DNA of 64,000 nucleotides from Thermasporomyces composti (GTDB lineage: Bacteria > Actinomycetota > Actinomycetes > Propionibacteriales > Actinopolymorphaceae), in NCBI RefSeq assembly GCF_003386795.1, contig NZ_QTUC01000001.1:4092001-4156000 (forward strand). Reading direction: 5' to 3'. The position numbers and the translations under genes were made by a program. This document shows, piece after piece, positions 16,221-25,163 of this stretch (positions are counted from its first letter, which is position 1; each line of letters opens with the position of its first letter). The notes under the pieces were generated by a model, which saw only the letters and a program-made list of their open reading frames with translations, did no database searches and was not told the DNA's origin.

Positions 16221-17374
16221 GCTCGCTCCCAGCGGCGTACGCAGCGGCGGTGTCCGCGGGCACGGTGGTCCCACCTCGCTACGGGGAGGCGTCCTTGACC
16301 GACGTCATCCCGTCGGTGCTGGCCGCGCTCGGGGTCGAGGCCATGACGAACGTGCTGGGTCTGCCATCGGCGCACCGCTACGTCGTCTTGCTCATCGACG
16401 GCCTCGGGTGGAACCTCCTCCACCGCTACGCCGACGAGGCTCCGTACCTGGCAGCTTTGGCCGCGGATGGGCGGACGGTCACCGCGTCCGTTCCAGCCAC
16501 GACCTCGACGAGCCTGGTGACGCTGGGCACGGGCGTGCCCCCGGGGGTTCACGGCGTGGTCGGGTACACCATGGCGGTGCCCGGTACCGACCAGCTCCTC
16601 AACACGCTCCGCTGGGACACCACCGTGGAGCCGCTGGCGTGGCAGCCCCACACCACCGCCTTCGAGCGCGCGGAAGAGGCCGGCGTCGCGGTGACGACGG
16701 TGTCCCGCAAGGCCTTCCAGGGCACGGGATTGACCGTGGCTGGTCTCCGCGGTGGCGACTACGTGCCGGCCGACAGCGCGGGCCAGCGCATCGACCGGGC
16801 CGTCGTCGCCAGCGAGCGAGGCACCCGGAGTCTGGTCTACCTGTACGAGGGAGACCTGGACTGGACGGCGCACCGCGACGGGGCCCACTCCGCCGCGTGG
16901 CGGCATCAACTCGCCACGATCGACGCGTTCGTCGCCCGGCTGCGCAAGGCCCTGCCGGCCGACGCCGTGTTGGTCATCACCGCTGACCACGGCATGGTGG
17001 ACGTGCCCTTCGACCGGCGAGTCGACGTCGACAGCGACCCAGCGCTCCGGCGTGGTGTCTACCTCGTCGGTGGCGATCCTCGGATGCGTTACCTCTACAC
17101 CGAGGCCGGCGCCACCGACGAGGTGGTGGCGGCCTGGCGGAGCAGACTCGGCCCGGACGCCTTGGTGCTCACCCGTGGCGAAGCGGTGGACGCCGGCTGG
17201 TTTGGTCCGGTGGAGGACCGGGTGCTGCCCCGTCTGGGTGACGTCCTCATCGCCTCTCTCGGCGACACGGCCGTCGAGTGCCGGAACGCGTTCCCGACGG
17301 AGCCCACGCTGCTCGGCCTGCACGGCTCGCTGACCCCTGACGAGATGATCGTTCCGCTCTTGATCGCGGTCTGA
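16217..17374 (+). CDS. Alkaline phosphatase-superfamily nucleotide pyrophosphatase/phosphodiesterase
   Basis: 385 residues from ATG 16217, overlapping the upstream stop by four bases. The metal and nucleophile sites of the superfamily are visible: VVLLIDGLGWNLL (first metal Asp), SVPATTSTSLVTLGTG (Thr nucleophile), the DLDWTAHRDG stretch and TADHGMVD (Asp-His). Family members hydrolyse phosphodiester or phosphonate bonds in nucleotides or lipids. No signal peptide, so it is probably cytoplasmic. It forms an operon with the DUF5998 gene. Confidence 0.9.
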   Translation: MSSLPAAYAAAVSAGTVVPPRYGEASLTDVIPSVLAALGVEAMTNVLGLPSAHRYVVLLIDGLGWNLLHRYADEAPYLAALAADGRTVTASVPATTSTSLVTLGTGVPPGVHGVVGYTMAVPGTDQLLNTLRWDTTVEPLAWQPHTTAFERAEEAGVAVTTVSRKAFQGTGLTVAGLRGGDYVPADSAGQRIDRAVVASERGTRSLVYLYEGDLDWTAHRDGAHSAAWRHQLATIDAFVARLRKALPADAVLVITADHGMVDVPFDRRVDVDSDPALRRGVYLVGGDPRMRYLYTEAGATDEVVAAWRSRLGPDALVLTRGEAVDAGWFGPVEDRVLPRLGDVLIASLGDTAVECRNAFPTEPTLLGLHGSLTPDEMIVPLLIAV

Positions 17375-17478
17375 CGACTCGGCGTGCGGTCGCGGCCGAG
17401 GGAGCGTGGCGCTTCGGAGGTCTCGACGCGATCGACCCGCTCGCGTCCGTTCCTCCCGATGCGCAAGGATGAGGGCCC

Positions 17479-18126
17479 GTGGCCGAACTCGTCTTCTTCA
17501 CGGGAACGATGGACTGCGGCAAGTCGACCCTTGCCCTGCAGATGGACCACAACGCGCGGCAGCGCGGCTTGAGCGGGAAGATCTTCACGTCCCGGGACCG
17601 CGCTGGAAAGGGCACCCTCTCGAGCCGGCTCGGATTGGCGGTCCCCGCGATCGAGGTCACCCACGACCTCAACTTCCAGCAGCTCGTCGTGTCCGAGATG
17701 ACGGCCGGAGCCCGGATCGACTACCTCATCTGCGACGAGGCCCAGTTCTACACCGCCGAGCAGATCGAGCAGCTCGCCAGAGTGGTCGACGATCTCGGAG
17801 TGGACGTCTACGCGTTCGGCATCCTGACCGACTTCCGTACCCGGTTGTTCGAGGGCAGCCAGCGGCTGGTCGAGCTGGCCGACCGGGTCGAGACCCTGCA
17901 GGTGCAGACGCTGTGCTGGTGCGGGCGGCGGGGCACGCACAACGCCCGCACCGTCGGCGGTGTCATGGTCACCGAAGGAGAGCAGGTCGTCGTCGGCGAT
18001 ACCGAGGAGGAGCGCGCTCTCGACCTCGGGTACGAGGTGCTGTGCCGACGCCACCACCGGCGTGGGGTAACCGCCAAGGTCGGGGGCGCCGCCCGGCCGG
18101 AGGTGCTGCCATTCGACAGGAGCTGA
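17479..18126 (+). CDS. tdk: Thymidine kinase
   Basis: 215 residues from GTG 17479 behind GAGGG. The P-loop is GTMDCGKST (8-16), Walker B is ICDEAQFY, and the lasso and zinc-binding part has cysteines in TLCWCGRRGTHNAR and the C-terminal VLCRRHH. The enzyme phosphorylates thymidine to dTMP with ATP in the salvage pathway. This is the type II (human TK1-like) family. It follows the phosphodiesterase gene after about 100 bp and converges with the M20 peptidase. Confidence 0.96.
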   Translation: MAELVFFTGTMDCGKSTLALQMDHNARQRGLSGKIFTSRDRAGKGTLSSRLGLAVPAIEVTHDLNFQQLVVSEMTAGARIDYLICDEAQFYTAEQIEQLARVVDDLGVDVYAFGILTDFRTRLFEGSQRLVELADRVETLQVQTLCWCGRRGTHNARTVGGVMVTEGEQVVVGDTEEERALDLGYEVLCRRHHRRGVTAKVGGAARPEVLPFDRS

Positions 18127-18154
18127 CGGAGGGGTCGGCGATCGCCGCCCGAGG

Positions 18155-19507
18155 TCAGACGGTCAGCAGGAAGCGGTCGAGCACCCGCGCCCCGAACCGC
18201 AACCCGTCGACGGGCACGCGCTCGTCGACGCCGTGTGCCATCCCGCTGAGCGGGTAGTCCTTCGGCAGCCGAAGCGGGGAGAAACCGTAGCCGGCGATAC
18301 CCAGCTTGGCGAAGGCCTTGGCATCGGTGCCACCGCCCATGCAGTACGGCACGACCACCGCGTCCGGGTCCTCCGACCGCAACGCCTCCGCCATCGCCTC
18401 GAACCAGGGAGAGTCGATGGGCGCGGACACCGCCTCGGTGTAGTCCAGGATCTCCCGCTCGACGCCTTCCCCGAGCAGGGAGTCGATCGTGTCCAGGAAC
18501 TCCTTCTCCTGCCCGGGAAGGGCTCGCCCGTCGAGCTTGGCGTGGGCGGTACCAGGGATCACGTTGATCTTGTACCCCGCGTCGAGCATGGTGGGCGCGA
18601 CGGTGTTGCGCAGGGCTCGCGCGGCGAGCTGGCCTGCTCGGCCGAGCCGGCGGACGGTCCCGTCCACATCGTCGAGGTCGACCGGAACACCGAGCGCCGT
18701 GCCCACCCGCTCCAGGTACGCGCGCACGGTGGGGGTGAGCCGCGCCGGCCACTGGTGGGCGGCGATGCGTGCGACCGCGTTGGCCAACTTGACCACGGCG
18801 TTGTCGTCGGTCGGCCGCGAACCGTGTCCGGCCGTGCCCCGGGCAGTGAGGCGAAGGTGGATCGTGCCGCGCTCGGCGGTCGCCACGGGGTAGAAGCGGA
18901 CGCCGTCCACTTCGTAGGTGTGCCCGCCTGACTCGCCGATCCCCACCACGCACCCGCGGAAGAGCTCCGGGTGCTTGTCGACGAGCCATGCGGCGCCATA
19001 GTCACCGTGGGCCTCCTCGTCCGCCACGAAGGCCAGGACGACGTCCCGTCGGGGACGCAGGCCTCGGGTGGGCCAGGAGCACACCGCCGACAGCACCATC
19101 GCGCACATGTTCTTCATGTCGATGGCGCCGCGCCCCCAGACGTAGCCGTCCTTGACCTCGCCGGAGAACGGGTGCACCGACCACTCGTGCGGGTCCGCGG
19201 GCACGACATCGAGGTGCGCGTGCACCAGCACCGCGGGCAGCTCCGCGTCCTGCCCCGGGATCCTGGTCACGACATTGGTGCGACGAGGCGCCGATTCCAG
19301 GATTCTCGGATCGAAGCCAGCTGTCGCGAGGGTGGCGGCCACGAACTCCGCGGCCTCCCGTTCGCCGACCGAGTCGCCGGGCCCGCGGTTGGTGGTGTCA
19401 AAGCTGATCAGCTTGGAGCACAGGGCAACGGCGGCGGTGTCAGGGCTGGTGGGATTCTCGGCGCTGGTGTCTGAGTCCACGGTGGTGTCTGAGTCCACGA
19501 GTCCCAT
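18155..19507 (-). CDS. M20-family metallopeptidase
   Basis: 450 residues. Metal-binding residues are in VLVHAHLDVVP (first His and bridging Asp), WGRGAIDMK, VADEEAHGD (catalytic Glu pair) and the late MGGGTDAKAF/GMAHGVDE. The lid/dimerisation domain lies in the middle (TARGTAGHGSRP). Members remove an acyl or amino-acid group from small peptides or N-acyl amino acids (ArgE, DapE, carboxypeptidase G2, aminoacylase). Substrate is not clear. The N-terminal 22 residues come from an 18-bp repeat and may not be part of the fold; the first recognisable domain residues are near CSKLISFDTTN. Confidence 0.92.
   Translation of the reverse strand: MGLVDSDTTVDSDTSAENPTSPDTAAVALCSKLISFDTTNRGPGDSVGEREAAEFVAATLATAGFDPRILESAPRRTNVVTRIPGQDAELPAVLVHAHLDVVPADPHEWSVHPFSGEVKDGYVWGRGAIDMKNMCAMVLSAVCSWPTRGLRPRRDVVLAFVADEEAHGDYGAAWLVDKHPELFRGCVVGIGESGGHTYEVDGVRFYPVATAERGTIHLRLTARGTAGHGSRPTDDNAVVKLANAVARIAAHQWPARLTPTVRAYLERVGTALGVPVDLDDVDGTVRRLGRAGQLAARALRNTVAPTMLDAGYKINVIPGTAHAKLDGRALPGQEKEFLDTIDSLLGEGVEREILDYTEAVSAPIDSPWFEAMAEALRSEDPDAVVVPYCMGGGTDAKAFAKLGIAGYGFSPLRLPKDYPLSGMAHGVDERVPVDGLRFGARVLDRFLLTV
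19466..19501. repeat. 18-bp direct repeat in the first codons of the M20 peptidase gene
   Basis: Two adjacent copies of GGTGTCTGAGTCCACG plus two variable bases, at 19466-19483 and 19484-19501. On the minus strand they encode VDSDTT and VDSDTS, so they add six residues per copy in frame. Confidence 0.85.
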
Positions 19508-19594
19508 GCTTTCGTGTCGTGTGCTGGTCAGTCGTGGGCGGTCCGCGGATCGGTCAGCGGGGCGCCGATGACCCGCCGAGCGGACCCGCCTGTC

Positions 19595-20566
19595 CTACTG
19601 GAGAGCGGCCTCGGCGAGGGAAAGATGAGCCACCGGGGGCTCGGCGACCAGCTCGACCTCCGTGCCGAGGGGGATCGCGAGCTGGCCCTCGCAGTGGCCG
19701 AAGCCGAGTTCCCAGATGATGGGGATGCCGAGGTCGCCCAGGCGATCGACGAGCACCTGGCGGACCGTCGAGATGTCGCCGCAGTCGACCCAGGAACCGA
19801 GGGCGATGCCGCCGAGGCCGTCGAACCAGCCGGCCCGGCGAAGGTGGGTGAGGTACCGGTCGAGCCGGTAGGGCTCTTCGGTGACGTCTTCGAGCAGGGC
19901 GATCGCTCCCGCCGGCGGTCGCTCGGCGTCGGGCGTGCCGAGCCCACTGGCCACGAGGCTGAGGTTGCCGCCGACCGTTCGCCCACGTGCCCGTCCGGGC
20001 ACCAGCGGCTCGGCCCCCGGTCCGGTGAGCACCGTGCCCGCGTCAGGCTGGAACAGCATCCGGCGGAGGTTTGCCTGCGCGACCGGGTCGTCGACGAACG
20101 CCGAGGTCGCCACCATCGCGCCGAACACCGTCGGGATCCCCAGGTGTCGGGCGAACGCCTGGTGGAGCGCGGTGATGTCGCTGGAGCCGGCGAAGACCTT
20201 CGGCGGTGCGGCCGCCATCGCGTCCCAGTCGAGCAAGTCGAGGAGGCGCATGGCGCCGTAACCGCCCCGAGCGCACAGGACCGCCTTGGTGCGTGGATCG
20301 CACCAGGCCGCCATGAGGTCGTGGGCCCGGTCGGCGTCGTCACCGGCGAGGTAGTCGAGGGTGGGATGCCGGTCGCGAACGTGGTCGCCGGTGCAAACCT
20401 CCAGGCCCCACGACTCCAGAATCGCCAGACCTTTGTCGAGCACTGCCGACGGGACCGGGCCAGCGGGAGCGATGACGCAGACCCGATCGCCCGGGCGTAG
20501 CCGGCGCGGCTTGGTCAATCGGTCTGATGATCGCTCGTCCGCCTGACCAGACTCCGGCGTCGACAT
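19595..20566 (-). CDS. LD-carboxypeptidase, peptidase S66 family
   Basis: 323 residues from ATG 20566 with GAGGGGTGGG upstream; the longer frame to 20713 has no ribosome site. The catalytic serine lies in AGSSDITALHQ (Ser129), the Glu/His of the Ser-Glu-His triad in WVDCGD/LGFGHCEGQLAIPLG. The N-terminal RPGDRVCVIAPAGPV and the CARGGYGAMRLL loop are typical. S66 enzymes cut the L-Lys-D-Ala or similar bond of murein tetrapeptides in the cytoplasm for cell-wall recycling, or confer immunity to microcin C. Standard recycling is more likely here. It is divergent from the sulfurtransferase gene. Confidence 0.93.
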   Translation of the reverse strand: MSTPESGQADERSSDRLTKPRRLRPGDRVCVIAPAGPVPSAVLDKGLAILESWGLEVCTGDHVRDRHPTLDYLAGDDADRAHDLMAAWCDPRTKAVLCARGGYGAMRLLDLLDWDAMAAAPPKVFAGSSDITALHQAFARHLGIPTVFGAMVATSAFVDDPVAQANLRRMLFQPDAGTVLTGPGAEPLVPGRARGRTVGGNLSLVASGLGTPDAERPPAGAIALLEDVTEEPYRLDRYLTHLRRAGWFDGLGGIALGSWVDCGDISTVRQVLVDRLGDLGIPIIWELGFGHCEGQLAIPLGTEVELVAEPPVAHLSLAEAALQ

Positions 20567-20703
20567 CGCCCACCCCTCCCATGCATGTCGCGCTCGCGGG
20601 TTGCTCGGGCACCACGGTAAACCCCGCACCATCGTGGGGCCTGGTGACACCGGACGCGCGGGTCCTGTCCGGTGGAGGCCGTGCGATTTGTCACACTGCC
20701 GTC

Positions 20704-21594
20704 GTGAGCGCACTGATCACCGCGAACGAACTTGCCGACGCTCTGCGGTCCGACCACCCGCCCGTCGTGCTCGACGTCCGGTGGTCGCTGACCGGACCAC
20801 CGGGTCGTGAGCGGTACGACGCTGGCCACATCCCGGGCGCTGGCTTCGTCGATCTCGACCAGGACCTCTCCGCCCCACCTCGACCGGATCGCCACGGGGG
20901 CCGTCATCCTCTTCCGGATCCAGCTACGTTCGGGGAGGCCATGAGACGGCTCGGGGTGAGCGCGGGCCGGCCGGTCGTGGTCTACGGCGACCCGGACGGG
21001 TGGGGCGCCGCTCGGGCGTGGTGGTGTCTGCGCTACTTCGGGCACCCCGACGTACGGTTCCTGGACGGCGGGTACGACGCGTGGGTCCGCGCCGGCCTTC
21101 CGGTCGAGACAGCGGAACCGACGTTGACGCCGGGGGACTTCCAGCCGCGTCCTGGAGGGATGCCCGTGCTGGACGCCGCGGCTGCGGCGCGGCTCGCTGA
21201 GCAGGGCGTCCTTCTCGATGCCCGGGCGGCTGCCCGCTACCGCGGCGAGGAGGAGCCGGTCGACCCGGTCGCCGGCCACATCCCGGGTGCGGTCAACGCT
21301 CCCACGACCGACAACCTCGACGCATCCGGCCGCTTCCTGTCGTCCGAGGACCTCCGCCGCAGGTTCGAGGAGGTGGGCGTCGACGGCTCGGTGCCCGTCG
21401 GTGTCTACTGCGGCTCGGGTGTCTCCGCAGCGCACGAGGTCCTCGCGCTCGACGTCGCCGGCCTCTCGGCCGCTTTGTACGTGGGCTCGTGGTCCGACTG
21501 GGTCAGCGATCCGTCCCGGCCGGTGGCCACCGGTCCGGAGCCGGGCGGGAGTACCTCCGACCCCGGGCCGGGTGGCGCGACGGCCACCCTGTGA
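20704..21594 (+). CDS. sseA: Thiosulfate/3-mercaptopyruvate sulfurtransferase
   Basis: 296 residues from GTG 20704. Two rhodanese domains: an inactive N-terminal one (VVLDVRWSLTGPPGRERYD, GHIPGAGFVDLD) and a catalytic C-terminal one with the loop VYCGSGVSAAHEV (Cys236), which is the CG-[ST]-GV-[TS]-A type of mercaptopyruvate sulfurtransferases. It transfers sulfur from mercaptopyruvate or thiosulfate to cyanide or thiols. No Shine-Dalgarno site is visible. The last 20 residues are a Gly/Pro/Ser tail. Confidence 0.94.
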   Translation: MSALITANELADALRSDHPPVVLDVRWSLTGPPGRERYDAGHIPGAGFVDLDQDLSAPPRPDRHGGRHPLPDPATFGEAMRRLGVSAGRPVVVYGDPDGWGAARAWWCLRYFGHPDVRFLDGGYDAWVRAGLPVETAEPTLTPGDFQPRPGGMPVLDAAAAARLAEQGVLLDARAAARYRGEEEPVDPVAGHIPGAVNAPTTDNLDASGRFLSSEDLRRRFEEVGVDGSVPVGVYCGSGVSAAHEVLALDVAGLSAALYVGSWSDWVSDPSRPVATGPEPGGSTSDPGPGGATATL

Positions 21595-21649
21595 CCGCGG
21601 TCACGACGTGGGTTGTCGGGCCACCCGATGCGACGTTCCTGGGCTGAGG

Positions 21650-22117
21650 TCACGGGCTCGGCAGGGGAGCCCTCGGAGCAGCCGACGATGGAGCTGCTCG
21701 CACGGTCGTCCCCTCCGGCTGGGTGGCGGTGAGCGCTGGGAGGAGAGCGTCGAGCAGCACAGCGGCCTCCTCGACGCGCAGGAGCCCCGCCTCATAGCCC
21801 GACCAGCCACGCTCGACCGCTCCGTCGTAAACGGCGGTCGCGATCGGCCGGGCTCCCGGGCGGACGGCGACCCGGGGCGGTGTCATCGGCGCCGGCAAGT
21901 GGCGTCCGCACCCGCACGCGCACCACGCCTCGGGCACGACCAGCAGGACATCAGCCTCCGCGTAGCGCTCGAGCGTGACTCGGGTACCTCGGCAGCGGAA
22001 CTCCAGGAGCCCACCATCGGGCGGCAGGATCGAGAGACGGACGGGCACCGGATGGCTGGGCGGAACGACGTCGAGTCCGCGGTCAGAGAGCGATCTGGTC
22101 CAGGTGGCGAAGTCCAT
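21650..22117 (-). CDS. Conserved-looking hypothetical protein with a CxCxC motif
   Basis: 155 residues, ATG with GAGGA upstream. A compact protein with no membrane segment; it has WCACGCGRHLP, three cysteines spaced by one residue each, which could hold a metal. The end is Ala/Pro/Thr-rich. It sits between sseA and sepH, a usual place for small uncharacterised genes in this phylum. I do not recognise the family. Confidence 0.7.
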   Translation of the reverse strand: MDFATWTRSLSDRGLDVVPPSHPVPVRLSILPPDGGLLEFRCRGTRVTLERYAEADVLLVVPEAWCACGCGRHLPAPMTPPRVAVRPGARPIATAVYDGAVERGWSGYEAGLLRVEEAAVLLDALLPALTATQPEGTTVRAAPSSAAPRAPLPSP

Positions 22118-22345
22118 CGAGGGTCCTCAGGGCTGTGTCGCTGGAAGGCGCGGCGCGGCGGCCGCTCGGCCGAATCAGCTCAGCGGCGACAACAGCAACA
22201 CAGCGGGTGCGGACCCACGGGGGACATTCTGCCATCGGTGTCTGGAGCCCAAACCACCGGGGTCACTCACCGTGGTCGGGTGGCCGTGAGCCGTCAACGC
22301 CTCACGACACCCCAGAGGACGCGGGTCCGCGGAGCCCTGCGCACG

Positions 22346-23404
22346 TCAGGCGTCGTTCCGTCCGCGGCCCCCGCCGAAGAGGATGTCGTCCCAGCTCGGG
22401 ACGTTTCCGCGACGTCCGCTCGACCTCACGCGCCTCCGGCGGGCGTCAGCGGAGCGACGGCGAGCGGCGGTCTTGGCGTCGTCCTCGTCCGTCCGCGCGT
22501 CCACGCTCGCCTGCGCCGCGGACGCCTGGCCTGGCTCGTCCACGGCGGACGTCGCGTTGGCCGGCCAGGGCGACGAGGCGGCACGGTCGGACGCCCATCG
22601 CTGTTCTGGCGGCGCCTGCCTGGTCTGCCGCAGGGTGTGGGAGAGATCGACGGTCTCCTCGGTCTCCGGATCCTGGACGCTGGCCGGCCGCGAGGTGTCG
22701 TCGTCGAGGTCGTCCTGCTGCGGCGACGGTACGGGCGCGAGCCTGAGGTAGTGCGTGCCGTCCCGGTGCCGACCATCCGATGCCTGCTCGCTCGACTCCT
22801 CCGGCGCGGGCTCCGGCGACAGACCCGGGTAGGTGCCCTCGCCGACCAGCGCGCGAGCCTTGTCGTCAGCGGTCGTGACGACTCGGCCGACCGGGTCGTA
22901 GTGGAACGTCGCCTGGATCTCGGTGCCGTTGAGGCTGAAGTTCACGGCGACGACCCAGCGGCCCTCGGGATTGCGCCACGCGTCCCAGTGCGCCGTGCTG
23001 AGGGCACCGAGCTCCTCCAGGCGCTTGTTGACCGCCTCCTCGAGGATCTGTCCGGGGCCCTCCCGCCCGGTGCGCCGGAGGGCGCATCGGCGCCCCTGCT
23101 CGGCCATGTACTCGCGCTCGGCGAGCACCGGCCCGGCGTAGCGCAGCACCCGCTCGAGCGGGACGCCGGCCGCGGCGGCGATGGACTCGGACGACTCGCC
23201 GGCACGCAGGCGAGCCTGGATCTCCTTCGGCCGTAGCCGGCTCTGCCTCTCGCGGGGAAGCGAACCTTGACGGGCCCGATCGCTCACAACTGCCCCCCGT
23301 AGTCGGTCGTCAACGCGAAGCGCGAAGTCCTCGCCAGTGCCCTCGTGAGTAAGGACCAGATGAGTGCCGTCGTCGCTGAGTCGCACCAGCTTGACGTCGC
23401 GCAT
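22346..23404 (-). CDS. sepH: Septation protein SepH
   Basis: 352 residues, ATG with GGGGAGG upstream. The N-terminal DUF3071 domain starts MRDVKLVRLSDDGTHLVL and contains the RPKEIQARLRAGESSESIAAAAG helix-turn-helix-like part. It is followed by a long acidic, Pro/Ser/Thr-rich disordered linker and a basic end with the conserved SWDDILFG motif. In Streptomyces and mycobacteria SepH binds FtsZ and stimulates Z-ring assembly. Length and domain order match. Confidence 0.95.
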   Translation of the reverse strand: MRDVKLVRLSDDGTHLVLTHEGTGEDFALRVDDRLRGAVVSDRARQGSLPRERQSRLRPKEIQARLRAGESSESIAAAAGVPLERVLRYAGPVLAEREYMAEQGRRCALRRTGREGPGQILEEAVNKRLEELGALSTAHWDAWRNPEGRWVVAVNFSLNGTEIQATFHYDPVGRVVTTADDKARALVGEGTYPGLSPEPAPEESSEQASDGRHRDGTHYLRLAPVPSPQQDDLDDDTSRPASVQDPETEETVDLSHTLRQTRQAPPEQRWASDRAASSPWPANATSAVDEPGQASAAQASVDARTDEDDAKTAARRRSADARRRRVRSSGRRGNVPSWDDILFGGGRGRNDA

Positions 23405-23610
23405 CGTCTACGCCTCCCCACATCTCGAGCCCGCCTAGTGTCTCCCGGCATGGGAGGGCGATGCCAGTCAGCACGCCGATAACTGTGCAGGTCGTTCGAA
23501 AGGTCGCGGCTCTAGCGCGCGGATCCTCTCAGACCCAGGGGTCGAACCGGGCCGATGCGGTCAGGCTACCCCGAGGCGCCGGAGAGAGGCGCGACCCGCC
23601 GGTGGCGGCC

Positions 23611-24951
23611 TCACCGCTGTGGCGTCGGCTCCTCTCCCGCGGGAGAGCCGACGGCGGTCTCCGCCCGCCGACGCGAGACCTGCAGCGGCACCCCCGGGAC
23701 CTGGTCACCCGCGAGCGCCTCGGCGTTCGGTGCTCCGGGCTCGGTGGACGTGGTGGTCAGGACGACCGGCTGGTCAGCCCGCCCGCGTCGCCCGGCGGCC
23801 GTGACCACCGCGGTCAGGATCCCGGCGCTCACCGTCACGAAGAAGCCGGCGTGACCGCCCGCGGCGTCGATCACCTGACCGGCGAGGGCGGCGCCGGCCG
23901 CGACACCGGCGGACATCCCGGTGGAGGTCCACGCCATGCCCTCGGTGAGCCGGGCGGGCGGGACGGTGCGCTCCACCACCGCGGTCACCGCGACCAGGGT
24001 GGGGGAGGTGGCGAAGCCGGCGAGGAACACCGCGACCGCCAGGAGCCCGAGATGGTCGATGAAGGGAAGTGGGAGCGTCGTCGCCGCCAACGCGGTTGCC
24101 CCGAGCCGCAGCCGGGTCAGCGGATGGCTGCGCGGCCGGAGCATCCCGAGCACGAGGGCGGCGAGCATGCTGCCGGTCGCCCATCCCGCGATCAGGAGAC
24201 CCGCGGCGGCTCGCTGCCCGGCCTCCGACGCGACCGCCACGACGACGACGTCCGCGCTCCCGAACAGCGTGCCGAGGCCGAAGCACGCCACGACGAGGGG
24301 GACCAGACCCGCCCAGCCCAGCCTGGGCTTGTCGCGGTTCCCACGGCGGACCGGGTGCGCGGGCGGCTCGGTGGCGCGCTGCGCCGCCAGCAGCAGCGTG
24401 CCGAGCACCCCGGCGGCGACGGCGACCACGAGGCCGGCGACAGGGCTCACCCCGGTGGCGAGGAAGGTCACCAACGGTGGGCCCACCATGAACACGACCT
24501 CGTCGAGGAGCGCCTCCAGGGCGTACGCGGTGTGCAGCTCTCCTCGGCCCTCCAGTAGGTGGGTCCAGCGGGCCCGGACGTAGGAGCCGATGAGCGGGCC
24601 CACGGCACCGGTCGTGGCGGCGAGCAGCTGGGGGACCGGCGATGGCGCGCCGCCACGCACGGCGACGATCAGAGCTCCCATGGCCACCGCGTTGAGGCCG
24701 GCGAGGACGGGCAGTACGCGGTGCTGACCGTGGCGGTCGACGACTCGTGCCTGCACAGGGGCGAACAAGGCACCGGCGATGACGTACGCCGCGGAGACGG
24801 AGCCGGCCAGGCCGTACGAGCCCGTCGAGGAGGAGACGAGGAGCACCAGGCCGAGGCCGACCATCGAGATCGGAAGCCGGGCGACCCATCCGGTGGCCGA
24901 GAAGGCCAGGGCCCCGGGCAGGCTCAAGATCGTGCGATAGGGCGTCGGCAT
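23611..24951 (-). CDS. Major facilitator superfamily transporter
   Basis: 446 residues from ATG 24951 (MPTPYRTILSLPGALAF); the frame extends to 25119 but that part reads as Pro/Arg-rich non-coding sequence. About twelve hydrophobic segments are visible with the usual central loop (QRATEPPAHPVRRGNRDKPR). The PVQARVVDRHGQHRVLPVLAG part is the cytoplasmic motif A region. It resembles the drug/sugar efflux-like actinobacterial MFS group; substrate is unknown. The C-terminal 45 residues are a soluble tail. It is divergent from the ferrochelatase gene. Confidence 0.88.
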   Translation of the reverse strand: MPTPYRTILSLPGALAFSATGWVARLPISMVGLGLVLLVSSSTGSYGLAGSVSAAYVIAGALFAPVQARVVDRHGQHRVLPVLAGLNAVAMGALIVAVRGGAPSPVPQLLAATTGAVGPLIGSYVRARWTHLLEGRGELHTAYALEALLDEVVFMVGPPLVTFLATGVSPVAGLVVAVAAGVLGTLLLAAQRATEPPAHPVRRGNRDKPRLGWAGLVPLVVACFGLGTLFGSADVVVVAVASEAGQRAAAGLLIAGWATGSMLAALVLGMLRPRSHPLTRLRLGATALAATTLPLPFIDHLGLLAVAVFLAGFATSPTLVAVTAVVERTVPPARLTEGMAWTSTGMSAGVAAGAALAGQVIDAAGGHAGFFVTVSAGILTAVVTAAGRRGRADQPVVLTTTSTEPGAPNAEALAGDQVPGVPLQVSRRRAETAVGSPAGEEPTPQR

Positions 24952-25163
24952 GGACAGCACTCGCTCCGTGGACGGGACGACGGTGGGGACAGTGGGCAGG
25001 CAGGTACGCGGGTCGGCTGACCCGTTGAGGCTGGACGGAGGTGGCCGAACCGGCCGGTGTTCGTCGCCGCGCCCGGAGACCGGAGGGACGGGCGGTTGGT
25101 CGGCGGTCGACCAGTGCACACCCTAGCGGGCCATGGCAAACGACCGCCTGGGAATATCGGGCC

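Noticed and set aside
13704-16274. Minus-strand frame of 856 codons
   Set aside because: Opposite strand of argS and DUF5998, which are certain genes.
23530-23580. Possible tRNA (GGTCGAACC box downstream of sepH start)
   Set aside because: A T-loop-like GTCGAACC is present, but the neighbouring bases do not form the T-stem, acceptor stem or anticodon arm on either strand.
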